Assembly: GCA_016209665.1 (NCBI GenBank)
Contig: JACQVT010000614.1
Location: 1 to 13,768, forward strand
DNA: 13,768 bases
Direction of reading: 5' to 3'
Origin: Planctomycetota bacterium
GTDB taxonomy: Bacteria > Planctomycetota > Phycisphaerae > UBA1845 > PWPN01
Below are positions 6,172 to 12,272 of this stretch, piece after piece (position 1 is the stretch's first letter; each line of letters opens with the position of its first letter). A program made the position numbers and the translations under genes. The notes below the pieces were generated by a model. The model saw nothing but the letters and a program-made list of their open reading frames with translations. It searched no databases and was not told the DNA's origin.

Positions 6172-7797
6172 ATGCCGGGCATGAAAAACGCAGCCGCGAC
6201 GATCATCATCGGCCTTCTGGCTTGCGGATGCCGGGTGCATCCACCCGCCCCGCCGCCGGGACGTACCGTCCGCGTGCACATCGATGGCTCGCACCCACTG
6301 CAGCAGATTGACGGCTTCGGCTCCAGCGCGTTCGGCGGATTCACGATGTTCGAGCGCGGCCACTGCGACGCCGAGTTCGCCAAGGGCGTCACGTATAAAA
6401 CCACGCCCGCCCAGCGGGCAGCCATGATCACCACCGCGGTCCGCGATCTCGGCGTGACGCATCTGCGGCTGTGGATCAGCCCGCCCGGCATCGAGCCGGT
6501 CAACGATAACGACGATCCGGCGGTGATGGACTGGGACCGGTACGTGTGGACCGAGGACCCCGACAAGCCCCTGGCGGACCGGCCGCAACTCAACCGCAGC
6601 TACGGCCTGCGCGAATGGGGCGATCTGCTGACGGTGGCCGTGCCGGCCGGCCTGAAGAACTGGATCGTCACACCGGGTGGCGTACCTGCGTGGCTGCAAC
6701 ACCGGCTCAAGAACCCTCGCGACCCGCAACGCTTCGACGAATACGCCGAGTGGGCGGCCGCCCACCTCGTCTACCTCAAGAAGACGTTCGCCCTCGAGGC
6801 CCCCTACTGGTCCATGTTCAACGAGCCGGACGTGCTGGGGTTCAAGGACCCGGCGTTCTGGCTGGATTGGGTCAAGACGACCGGCCGGCGGTTCCGCCGG
6901 GAGGGCCTGGCCACGCGGATCATGCTGCCGGACTTCATGAATGTATACGCCGCGGTGCCGCTGACGCGAACCATCCTCGCCGACGAGGAGGCCCGCTCGT
7001 ACGTCGGCGCGCTGGCCTACCACCACTACCGCTCCAGCTTCGACGACCCCCAGCCGTTCCTGAACATCACGAGCCGGCCGGCCACCGCCGACGCCGGCCG
7101 CGTGTACGAGCGGCTGACCGGCGGCGCCCGAGCGATGGCGGAACTGGGTCGGCAGTACGGACTGCCCGCGTGGCAGACCGAAACTGCCTACTACCCCAAG
7201 CCGCTCAAGGACAAGAAGCTGAGCGCCTGGGACGTCGCCCGCGGCCGGGCCAACGAGATTCACTACGAGCTGCTCTCCGGCGCGTCCGCCGTCGAGGGTA
7301 TGCTCATGATCTGGATCGACGCGATCGACCCCCGCTACGACTACACCGTGCGGCTGACCGGCCACCACATCGTGATGGACACCGATGGCACGCACGTGAC
7401 CGGCTGGGCGGTCACGCGGGACTGCGGGGCGATCTTCGCCCACTACGCCCGGTTCGTGCGGCCGGGTGACCACCGCGTGGCCGCCGAGTCCGACGATCCG
7501 CTCGTTCGCGTGACCGCCTTCGCGACGCAGGCTCACCGCTGCGTGGCCGTGCTCATCAACAACGCCGACGTGCCCGTGCGGGTCCTGCCGCAACTGAACG
7601 ACCCCCCGCGGAAACCGCGGTTCGTGGGCGGCCTTCTGTCTGACGCGACCCGGACGCTCGCCGCCCACCCGGTGAACGCGGTCGAGCAGGGTCGAAGGCA
7701 GTACGAATGCACGCTGCCGGCCTCCAGCGTGTGCACCATCGTCTGGTCGCCGCAACGGGAAGAGCTGACATTACCTCGGGGTCTTGTCTTTCGATAA
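6172..7797 (+). CDS. GH30-like glycoside hydrolase lipoprotein
   Basis: The product is 541 aa from ATG 6172; ATG 6181 (MKNAAAT) is equally possible, as neither has a strong binding site. A short lipoprotein signal ends at Cys18 (GLLAC). A Pro-rich linker leads to a TIM barrel that begins like family GH30: PLQQIDGFGSSAFGGF (42-57). The expected acid/base Glu is in SMFNEPD (Glu218) and the nucleophile Glu in WQTETAYY (Glu337), 119 residues on. HLRLWISPPG, TPGGVPAWL and LMIWIDAID fit barrel strands. From about residue 400 a beta-sandwich follows, ending SVCTIVW as in the family. GH30 enzymes act on xylan, beta-1,6-galactan or glucan; the substrate cannot be read. The SGNH hydrolase starts 17 bases downstream, suggesting an operon for a decorated polysaccharide. 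Confidence 0.85.
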   Translation: MPGMKNAAATIIIGLLACGCRVHPPAPPPGRTVRVHIDGSHPLQQIDGFGSSAFGGFTMFERGHCDAEFAKGVTYKTTPAQRAAMITTAVRDLGVTHLRLWISPPGIEPVNDNDDPAVMDWDRYVWTEDPDKPLADRPQLNRSYGLREWGDLLTVAVPAGLKNWIVTPGGVPAWLQHRLKNPRDPQRFDEYAEWAAAHLVYLKKTFALEAPYWSMFNEPDVLGFKDPAFWLDWVKTTGRRFRREGLATRIMLPDFMNVYAAVPLTRTILADEEARSYVGALAYHHYRSSFDDPQPFLNITSRPATADAGRVYERLTGGARAMAELGRQYGLPAWQTETAYYPKPLKDKKLSAWDVARGRANEIHYELLSGASAVEGMLMIWIDAIDPRYDYTVRLTGHHIVMDTDGTHVTGWAVTRDCGAIFAHYARFVRPGDHRVAAESDDPLVRVTAFATQAHRCVAVLINNADVPVRVLPQLNDPPRKPRFVGGLLSDATRTLAAHPVNAVEQGRRQYECTLPASSVCTIVWSPQREELTLPRGLVFR

Positions 7798-7814
7798 CCA
7801 ATGGGGCAACCATT

Positions 7815-8286
7815 ATGCAGCCGTCTAACGCAGCGGTTTATCTCGGGTTCCTGGGTCTCATCTGTCTGTGCTCGTGCACCACGGGAGAGTCACGCATGAA
7901 CGACCGTGTCACCGTTTCGCCCAAGGCCCTCGACGCCTGGCCGCGGCCGTTCAAACGCATGGTCATCCTCGGCGAGAGCACGGTGCAGGGCGGCGGCTGG
8001 CTGAGCCGCACCGAGGAGCGGTACGTCGACATCCTGGCCCGACTGATCAACGACGTGCAGGGCGAACCGATGGAGTACATCAACAAGGGCATCGGGGCCA
8101 ACGCCATCTCGCCGCGAAGTCCCGGCTATGCCCAGTCCATCAAGCCCAGCGCGATGGAGCGCTACGAGCAGGACGTGATCGCCAACCATCCCGATCTGTT
8201 CATCATGGCCTACGGGCTTAACGACATGCGGGCGGGCATGGACCTCAAGGAGTTCATCGAGGACGAAGAGAAGATCGGGAAAGATA
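7815..8286 (+). pseudogene. SGNH/GDSL hydrolase lipoprotein, truncated by a hairpin repeat
   Basis: From ATG 7815 the reading frame gives a lipoprotein signal (Cys21 in LCSC), then SGNH blocks: MVILGEST with the nucleophile Ser55 (block I, GES instead of GDS), NKGIGAN (block II Gly94) and MAYGLNDM (block III Asn136). After EFIEDEEKIGK the homology stops at residue ~155, where the hairpin repeat 8287-8330 begins. The block V Asp-x-x-His needed for the catalytic triad is missing and is not seen downstream. The frame stays open to a TGA at 8768, but that part is repeat and the antisense of other genes. The intact family is usually 200 aa or more after block I, acting as acetyl or other carbohydrate esterases. 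A 17-base gap from the GH30 stop suggests a former co-operon partner. Confidence 0.75.
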
Positions 8287-8330
8287 AAGGGGACATTCTA
8301 CTTTATCGAAAAAGTAGAATGTCCCCTTTC
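8287..8330. repeat. Hairpin repeat, AAAGGGGACATTCTACTTT type
   Basis: A perfect 19-base inverted repeat: AAAGGGGACATTCTACTTT (8287-8305), loop ATCGAA, and its complement (8312-8330). From memory, this sequence recurs in planctomycete and related genomes, often near REP-associated (Y1, IS200-like) transposases; no transposase is in this window. It lies exactly where the SGNH gene loses homology. On the plus strand the stem is followed by CTTTCTTCG, so it may also slow or stop transcription. Confidence 0.85.
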
Positions 8331-8390
8331 TTCGCCTTTCTTCGCTCGGGGCCGCGGAAGCAGCCCGCCGGCCCCGGCCCGGTCGTGGGC

Positions 8391-8507
8391 TCACTTCTTC
8401 TGGTTCGCTGGCCCGCGTGGGGCAGCGTTCACTCCGCTCCAGGCAGGCGGAGCGAGTTCGGCGTTCCAATGTTTCCAGGCCGCCTCCATCATGCCGGCGC
8501 GGTTCAC
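8391..8507 (-). CDS. Small protein (38 aa) coupled to the upstream 90-aa gene
   Basis: GTG at 8507 overlaps the TGA stop of the 90-aa gene (8506-8504) as GTGA, the classic coupling overlap. The product is 38 aa: starts MNRAGMMEAAWKHWNAEL, ends PRGPANQKK, with Pro, Ala and Trp prominent and a basic tail. Two ATGs (8492, 8489) are alternative starts. It has no signal or membrane segment, and I do not recognise it. The close packing and sensible composition favour a real gene, but it could be the end of a once longer reading frame. It ends about 60 bases before the hairpin at 8330. Confidence 0.5.
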   Translation of the reverse strand: MNRAGMMEAAWKHWNAELAPPAWSGVNAAPRGPANQKK

Positions 8508-8776
8508 TGCCGCGCCAATTCGTACAGGCCGTGGCCGGCGCTGCGGAGCTTGCCCTGGCGGACGAGTTCTTCCCAGACGGCCCGGGGGTACTGGTTCGGC
8601 GGCATGATGGCGACGATGTCGGACCTGCCGCCCTTGCTCATCGGGCCGTGGCCGAGCCGGGATTCATCCTCCAGACGGGCCAGCTTGAGCCGCTTCTTGA
8701 ATGCCTTGAGGGCCTTGCGGAGTTCCTCGGGATCGAACGCATGTTCAGCCGGCGGCGGGTTGGGTTGATCGGTCAT
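8504..8776 (-). CDS. Conserved small hypothetical protein, 90 aa
   Basis: ATG 8776 has GGAGGA (8786-8791) 9 bases upstream. The 90-aa product is soluble and basic: a Pro-rich start (MTDQPNPPPAEHAFD), a helical segment EELRKALKAFKKRLKLARLEDESRLG, a KGGRSDIVAIMPPNQYPRAVWEELVRQGKLRSAGHGLYEL core. Proteins with the same motifs (KRLKL.RL..ESRLG, IMPPNQ, VWEELVRQGKL) occur widely in Planctomycetota as unnamed families, from memory; the function is unknown. The last part resembles a small winged-helix or ribbon fold, which is only a guess. The GTGA overlap with the 38-aa ORF makes a two-gene unit, and the 5' end is duplicated upstream (8900-8934). Confidence 0.8.
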   Translation of the reverse strand: MTDQPNPPPAEHAFDPEELRKALKAFKKRLKLARLEDESRLGHGPMSKGGRSDIVAIMPPNQYPRAVWEELVRQGKLRSAGHGLYELARQ

Positions 8777-8797
8777 CAGACGCGGTCCTCCAGCCGA
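8763..8797. repeat. Direct repeat over a gene start, copy 1 (at the 90-aa gene)
   Basis: This 35-base segment holds the ribosome binding site, ATG and first five codons of the 90-aa gene. It is repeated at 8900-8934 with 3 mismatches, in the same orientation, 102 bases apart. The intervening DNA contains two palindromic GGCGGGCA-type repeats. Confidence 0.85.
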
Positions 8798-8806
8798 GAG
8801 GGAGCA

Positions 8807-8826
8807 GGCGGGCAAGGATGTCCGCC
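8807..8826. repeat. Dispersed palindromic repeat, GGCGGGCA type, copy 2
   Basis: GGCGGGCAAGGATGTCCGCC: 7-bp arms with one G-T wobble around AAGGAT. Differs at one base from the copy at 8872-8891, 65 bases away, and matches the arms of 342-360. Confidence 0.75.
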
Positions 8827-8871
8827 CCCAGAATGCTTCCAGGTCGCGGAACACTTGCCGCAGTCGAACAA

Positions 8872-8891
8872 GGCGGGCAAGGATGCCCGCC
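8872..8891. repeat. Dispersed palindromic repeat, GGCGGGCA type, copy 3
   Basis: GGCGGGCAAGGATGCCCGCC: perfect 7-bp arms around AAGGAT, followed by CCCCC. It directly abuts the second copy of the gene-start repeat, with only AAAA between them. Confidence 0.75.
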
Positions 8892-8899
8892 CCCCAAAA

Positions 8900-8934
8900 G
8901 GTTGATCAGTCATCCGATGCGGTCCTCCAGCCGA
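8900..8934. repeat. Direct repeat over a gene start, copy 2 (displaced)
   Basis: Differs from 8763-8797 at 3 of 35 bases. It includes the GGAGG site and ATG, but the gene body that follows has been replaced by palindromic repeats. This is the outer border of the duplication. Confidence 0.85.
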
Positions 8935-9063
8935 ACGGCCTGTGTATGGAACGTCGGCCGCGGATCAGCGCCGATCAGTGTAGCCGATCGCTTCACCGCC
9001 AGCGACCGGCGTGGCCGACCGGTCGGGTGGCATGAGCGATGCTCGGCGGTTAGACTCCCCCGG

Positions 9064-9783
9064 ATGGAAACGCCGCCGTGTTCTCCCCCTGAAACCGAGA
9101 CCGCGCCGACGGTCGATCCTGGCGCCGTGGAGGAGTCTGGACGGACAGGGTGGATCGGCTGGAGCTTCATCGCCGGCTGCGCCCTGGCGATACCGTCGGG
9201 CTGGCTGCTCGCGTACCTGGCGGCCCTGCCGTTTCTGCTCGGGCTGTTCTTCTTTCTGTTGCTGGGCCTGATCGCGGGGGCGACCATGTTTCGGTTCGGC
9301 GCCCAGGCCGCGGCGCCGTCGCGCGGAGCGGCATGGCTGATGGGCACGACGGTGGCCCTCGTGATGTTGCTGACGACCCTCACGGCGGAGTACCGGGCCT
9401 TTCCCCGGAGCGTCGAGCGCGTGGTCCGCAAATCGTTCTACGAATCGTTGACACCGGCACGTCGGACCGAACTGACCCGCGGCGTGGAGAAGTTCGCCGC
9501 GTCTCACCTGGCCGAAAACCATCCGCCCGGCGGCTTCGTGGGCTACCTGAGATGGGCGGCCACCAGCGGCCGCGTCACCGCGCCCAGGATCCTCAAAACC
9601 TCGACGGTCGAATACCGGCTGCCGCAGCGGGGGACGCTTTGGCTTATCCGCGTGGCCCTGTCGCTGGCCCTGGTGGAATGGACCATCATGTCGCAGGTAC
9701 TCGGACTCTGCGCCGCCGCCAAGTCCGCCGCGCACCAACCCGCAACGGAGGGCCCGAATGCATCTTCCGATGACGTTTCGTGA
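9064..9783 (+). CDS. Membrane protein of unknown function, about four helices
   Basis: From ATG 9064 the product is 239 aa; no strong binding site is visible, so the start is uncertain. A Pro/Glu/Thr-rich N-terminal tail (1-29) is followed by hydrophobic segments near 31-52, 55-76 (LLGLFFFLLLGLIAG), 89-107 and 191-213. Between the third and fourth lies a soluble stretch of ~80 residues (SFYESLTPARRTELTRG, ENHPPGGFVGYLRW) that would sit on one side of the membrane. No enzyme motif is seen and I do not know the family. The stop at 9781-9783 overlaps a possible GTG of the next frame, yet a strong promoter just downstream (9823-9851) suggests separate transcription. Confidence 0.7.
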   Translation: METPPCSPPETETAPTVDPGAVEESGRTGWIGWSFIAGCALAIPSGWLLAYLAALPFLLGLFFFLLLGLIAGATMFRFGAQAAAPSRGAAWLMGTTVALVMLLTTLTAEYRAFPRSVERVVRKSFYESLTPARRTELTRGVEKFAASHLAENHPPGGFVGYLRWAATSGRVTAPRILKTSTVEYRLPQRGTLWLIRVALSLALVEWTIMSQVLGLCAAAKSAAHQPATEGPNASSDDVS

Positions 9784-9822
9784 GCCGCCTGACGCCCATT
9801 CGGCGCGGCACCCGGCCGTTCC

Positions 9823-9851
9823 TTGACACCGCAGACGGCGAATTTGATAAT
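9823..9851 (+). promoter_or_regulatory. Strong sigma70-type promoter for the TsaC/phosphatase-rpiB operon
   Basis: TTGACA (9823-9828), spacer of exactly 17 bases, GATAAT (9846-9851), with one mismatch in all. Transcription would start near 9858, about 20 bases before ATG 9879, making that ATG the likely start of the fused gene rather than the GTG at 9780. It also means the mRNA begins almost at the start codon, with only a weak GGAG at 9859-9862. Confidence 0.7.
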
Positions 9852-9878
9852 CCACATCGGAGACCCCACTCTCCGCCG

Positions 9879-10997
9879 ATGGGCACCAAAGTCGTCAACC
9901 TTGAATCCGCGGACTACTCGGACGTCATCCGCGAGGCCGCCGAACTGCTGGCCGGCGGCGGGCTAGTCATTTTCCCAACCGAGACGGTCTACGGCGTGGG
10001 CGCCTGTGCGGTGCTGCCCCAGGCAGTCCAGCGGCTGCGCGTGCTCAAGGGGCGCACGGACGGCAGGGCGTTCACCGTCCACATCGGGCAGAAGTCCGCG
10101 GTACCCGGTTTCGTGCCGGGTTTGGCGGGCACGGGCCGGCGGCTGGTCGAGAAGGCCTGGCCGGGCCCACTGACGATCATCTTCCCCGTGGCCGACCCGG
10201 CGGCGGCCGCGGTCATTCAGGCCAGTTCGCCGGAACACGTGCCGGCCATGTACCACGAAGGGACCATCGGCATCCGCTGCCCGGACGACCACGTGGCCGC
10301 CGATCTGTTGACCCAAACGCCGATGCCGGTGGTGGCCGCCAGCGCGAACCTGGCCGGCAACCCTGCTCCGACCACGGCGGCAGAGGCGCTGCAGGACCTT
10401 AACGGGCGGGTGGATCTGGTGCTGGACGCAGGACGGACGCGCTACCTCAAGGCGTCTACGATCGTGCAGGTCGAAGGGCAGGGCTACCGGATCATCCGCG
10501 AGGGGGTCATCGACGACCGGACGCTGCGGCGACTTGACCAGACGACGTTCCTGCTGGTCTGCAGCGGCAACACCTGCCGCAGCCCGATGGCCGAAGGTTT
10601 GCTGCTGCGGCTGCTGGCCGAGAAGCTGGCATGCCGGGAGGACGAACTGGCCGAGAAAGGCTATCATGTGGAGTCGGCGGGGACGGCCGCCTGCACAGGA
10701 CTTCCGCCGACGGCGGCGGCCGTCGACGCCCTGATGGAACGGAAGATCGATATCTCCGACCATCGGTCCCAGCCGCTCACGGTTGAGCAGGTTAACCGGG
10801 CCGACTATATCTTGACGATGACCCGCCGGCATCTGGAGTGCGTCAAGGCCCTGGCCGGTCACGCCGAGCCTCGGGTGCGCCAGCTCGACGACGAGGACAT
10901 CGAGGACCCGATCGGCGGCACGCGGCCGGATTACGTGCAGTGCGCGGACCGGATCGAAGGAGCCCTTCGCCGGCGGCTGCAGGAGGTTGCACTGTGA
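9879..10997 (+). CDS. tsaC: Fusion: threonylcarbamoyl-AMP synthase (TsaC/YwlC) + low-MW phosphatase (YwlE-like)
   Basis: The product is 372 aa from ATG 9879, chosen because the promoter at 9823-9851 lies downstream of the alternative GTG 9780. Residues ~8-210 are a Sua5/YrdC/YwlC domain: FPTETVYGVG (32-41), LRVLKGRT, AWPGPLTIIF (93-102), GIRCPDDHVAADLL and VVAASANLAGNPAPTT. It makes threonylcarbamoyl-AMP from Thr, bicarbonate and ATP for the t6A modification of ANN-decoding tRNAs. Residues ~223-370 are a low-molecular-weight phosphatase: VCSGNTCRSPMAEG with nucleophile Cys228 and Arg234, and the general acid Asp343 in EDPIGG. Thr232 of the loop sits where B. subtilis YwlE has Thr11, the residue favouring phospho-arginine over phospho-tyrosine. 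rpiB overlaps the stop by four bases (GTGA). The Sua5 C-terminal domain is absent, as in TsaC. Confidence 0.93.
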   Translation: MGTKVVNLESADYSDVIREAAELLAGGGLVIFPTETVYGVGACAVLPQAVQRLRVLKGRTDGRAFTVHIGQKSAVPGFVPGLAGTGRRLVEKAWPGPLTIIFPVADPAAAAVIQASSPEHVPAMYHEGTIGIRCPDDHVAADLLTQTPMPVVAASANLAGNPAPTTAAEALQDLNGRVDLVLDAGRTRYLKASTIVQVEGQGYRIIREGVIDDRTLRRLDQTTFLLVCSGNTCRSPMAEGLLLRLLAEKLACREDELAEKGYHVESAGTAACTGLPPTAAAVDALMERKIDISDHRSQPLTVEQVNRADYILTMTRRHLECVKALAGHAEPRVRQLDDEDIEDPIGGTRPDYVQCADRIEGALRRRLQEVAL

Positions 10998-11479
10998 AGA
11001 TCGCCATCGGCTCCGATCATCGAGGGTTCCAGACCAAGGAGAAGATCAAGGCCATGCTCACCTCGAAGGGGTACGAGGTGATGGACTTCGGGCCCGATTG
11101 CGCCGCGAGCTGCGACTACCCCGACGCGGCCTACCCCACCTGCAAGTCCGTGGTGTCGGGGGTATCGGAGCTGGGCATCCTGCTGTGCGGCAGCGGGATC
11201 GGAATGTCGATCTCGGCGAACAAGGTCCGGGGCATCCGGGCCGCCCTGTGCCACGACGAACTCACCGCCGAGATGTCCCGCCGTCACAACGACGCCAACG
11301 TGCTGTGCCTGCCCGCCGACCTGATCGGCGAGGAATTGACCCGCCGCATCGTCGAGGTCTGGCTGAAGACCGGCTTCGAGGGCGGCCGCCACGAACGCCG
11401 GGTCAAGAAGATCGCCCTCTACGAGGAAAAGGAACTCCAGTGCGGCCACGAGCGGCCGGACACCGACGCAAAGGGGTAG
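10994..11479 (+). CDS. rpiB: Ribose-5-phosphate isomerase B
   Basis: The product is 161 aa, starting at GTG 10994, which overlaps the previous stop as GTGA with AGGAGG (10981-10986) 7 bases before. RpiB interconverts ribose 5-phosphate and ribulose 5-phosphate in the pentose phosphate pathway. Motifs are GSDHRGF (6-12; usually GSDHAGF), LCGSGIGMSISANKV with the catalytic Cys65, RGIRAALCHD and HNDANVLCLPAD (His98). Length is normal (~150 aa) with a short acidic/basic C-terminal extension. In B. subtilis the homologue ywlF also follows ywlE, so the cluster is probably co-transcribed from the promoter at 9823. Confidence 0.95.
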   Translation: MKIAIGSDHRGFQTKEKIKAMLTSKGYEVMDFGPDCAASCDYPDAAYPTCKSVVSGVSELGILLCGSGIGMSISANKVRGIRAALCHDELTAEMSRRHNDANVLCLPADLIGEELTRRIVEVWLKTGFEGGRHERRVKKIALYEEKELQCGHERPDTDAKG

Positions 11480-11490
11480 TCGTTTACCCC
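11473..11490 (+). repeat. Small hairpin at the rpiB stop, next to the VapB ribosome site
   Basis: GGGGTA (11473-11478), loop GTCGTT, TACCCC (11485-11490): a 6-bp stem spanning the rpiB TAG and directly followed by the GGAGG of the antitoxin gene (11491-11495). It is too short for a convincing terminator and has no T tract. It could affect ribosome loading on the antitoxin. Confidence 0.35.
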
Positions 11491-11503
11491 GGAGGACCGG
11501 GCC

Positions 11504-11782
11504 ATGACCAGAAAGATCACGATTACCTACGAGCTGCCGGAGGAGGTCTGCGAAGCGCTTGAGTGGCAGGCATCGCAGGAGGGTCGGCCTGTGGAGGCGC
11601 TCGCGGCCGAATACTGGCTCCGGCACCACCCCCATAAGCCCCGACTCAGCCCTGAGGAGTCTGGACGAAGGGCGGCGGATCTGGAGTCTGTCTTCGGGTC
11701 CATCGACAGCGGTGACGAGAACTCCTCCGACAACGACCGCATCGACCAGGATCTGGTTCGGGCATACGAAGGACGAACCTGA
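11504..11782 (+). CDS. vapB: VapB-type antitoxin
   Basis: The product is 92 aa. GGAGG at 11491-11495 is 8 bases before ATG 11504. The first ~45 residues (KITITYELPEEVCEAL, then EGRPVEALAAEYWL) have a short beta strand plus two helices, as in ribbon-helix-helix antitoxins. The acidic C-terminal tail (SIDSGDENSSDNDRIDQD) fits a disordered toxin-binding region. It starts 24 bases after rpiB and ends 12 bases before the PIN gene, the usual antitoxin-first order. Such pairs normally repress their own promoter by binding DNA; no clear separate promoter is seen, so transcription from the rpiB operon is possible. The assignment rests mainly on the neighbour. Confidence 0.72.
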   Translation: MTRKITITYELPEEVCEALEWQASQEGRPVEALAAEYWLRHHPHKPRLSPEESGRRAADLESVFGSIDSGDENSSDNDRIDQDLVRAYEGRT

Positions 11783-11794
11783 CAGGACGATCGC

Positions 11795-12190
11795 ATGTTT
11801 CTGGACACTTCGGGCCTCTTCAGCCTGCTCGACAAACGCAGCCGCTTTCACTCCCTCGCCATCGAGCTGTACCGAGGTGCCGATCGGCTGATTACACATA
11901 ACTACGTGCTGGCCGAACTTGTCGCACTTTGCAACGCCCGCAAGCTGCCCCGTCCTCCATGCATCCAGTTCATTCGAGGAATCACGCGGAACCCGCGCGT
12001 CGAGATGGTGTGGACCGACCCGATACTGCACGAGGCCGGCCTGGACCTCATCTCCAGACGCCTAGACAAGGCTTACTCCCTGTGTGACGCGGTCAGCTTC
12101 GTCTGTATGCGCCAGGAAGGTATCGCTTCCGCCCTCACTTCGGACCAACACTTCGAGCAGGAGGGGTTCATCCAGCTCCTGAAGTGCTAA
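11795..12190 (+). CDS. vapC: PIN-domain toxin, VapC-type ribonuclease
   Basis: The product is 131 aa from ATG 11795, with AGGA a few bases upstream. It is a single PIN domain of normal length with the four acidic residues of the active site: MFLDTSGLF (Asp4), YVLAELVAL (Glu41), LCDAVSFVCM (Asp98) and LTSDQHFEQEGF (Asp117). VapC toxins cut RNA, often tRNA or rRNA, in a Mg-dependent way and are held inactive by VapB. It is 12 bases downstream of the antitoxin gene. All catalytic residues are intact, so the toxin is likely functional; the RNA target cannot be read. Confidence 0.9.
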   Translation: MFLDTSGLFSLLDKRSRFHSLAIELYRGADRLITHNYVLAELVALCNARKLPRPPCIQFIRGITRNPRVEMVWTDPILHEAGLDLISRRLDKAYSLCDAVSFVCMRQEGIASALTSDQHFEQEGFIQLLKC

Positions 12191-12272
12191 CTCACTGCTG
12201 TCACGGACCCTGCTCGTGGGGGGCGACAGATGGCATTTGACCGCGGCGAGGTCGATGCCTATCTTGCCCGGG

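Larger units (their letters stand above)
8776..8913 (-). other. 45-aa upstream ORF created by a duplicated gene start
   Basis: The upstream repeat copy has its own GGAGG and ATG (8913) and starts MTDQP like the 90-aa protein. It then reads through two palindromic repeats and ends at a TGA (8778-8776) that overlaps the ATG of the 90-aa gene as TGATG. It is unlikely to make a selected protein, but its translation would feed ribosomes to the real start. The residues ATWKH resemble AAWKHW of the 38-aa product, suggesting a remnant of a duplicated cassette; this is weak. Confidence 0.4.

Noticed and set aside
6127..7755. Minus-strand open frame of 542 codons opposite the GH30 gene
   Set aside because: Composition is typical of antisense GC-rich DNA. 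The plus frame has GH30 catalytic motifs at the right spacing.
9780..9878. GTG start at 9780 for the TsaC/phosphatase fusion, overlapping the membrane gene stop
   Set aside because: A near-consensus promoter at 9823-9851 lies between it and ATG 9879, and the extra 33 residues are not part of the TsaC domain. Read-through from upstream could still use it occasionally.
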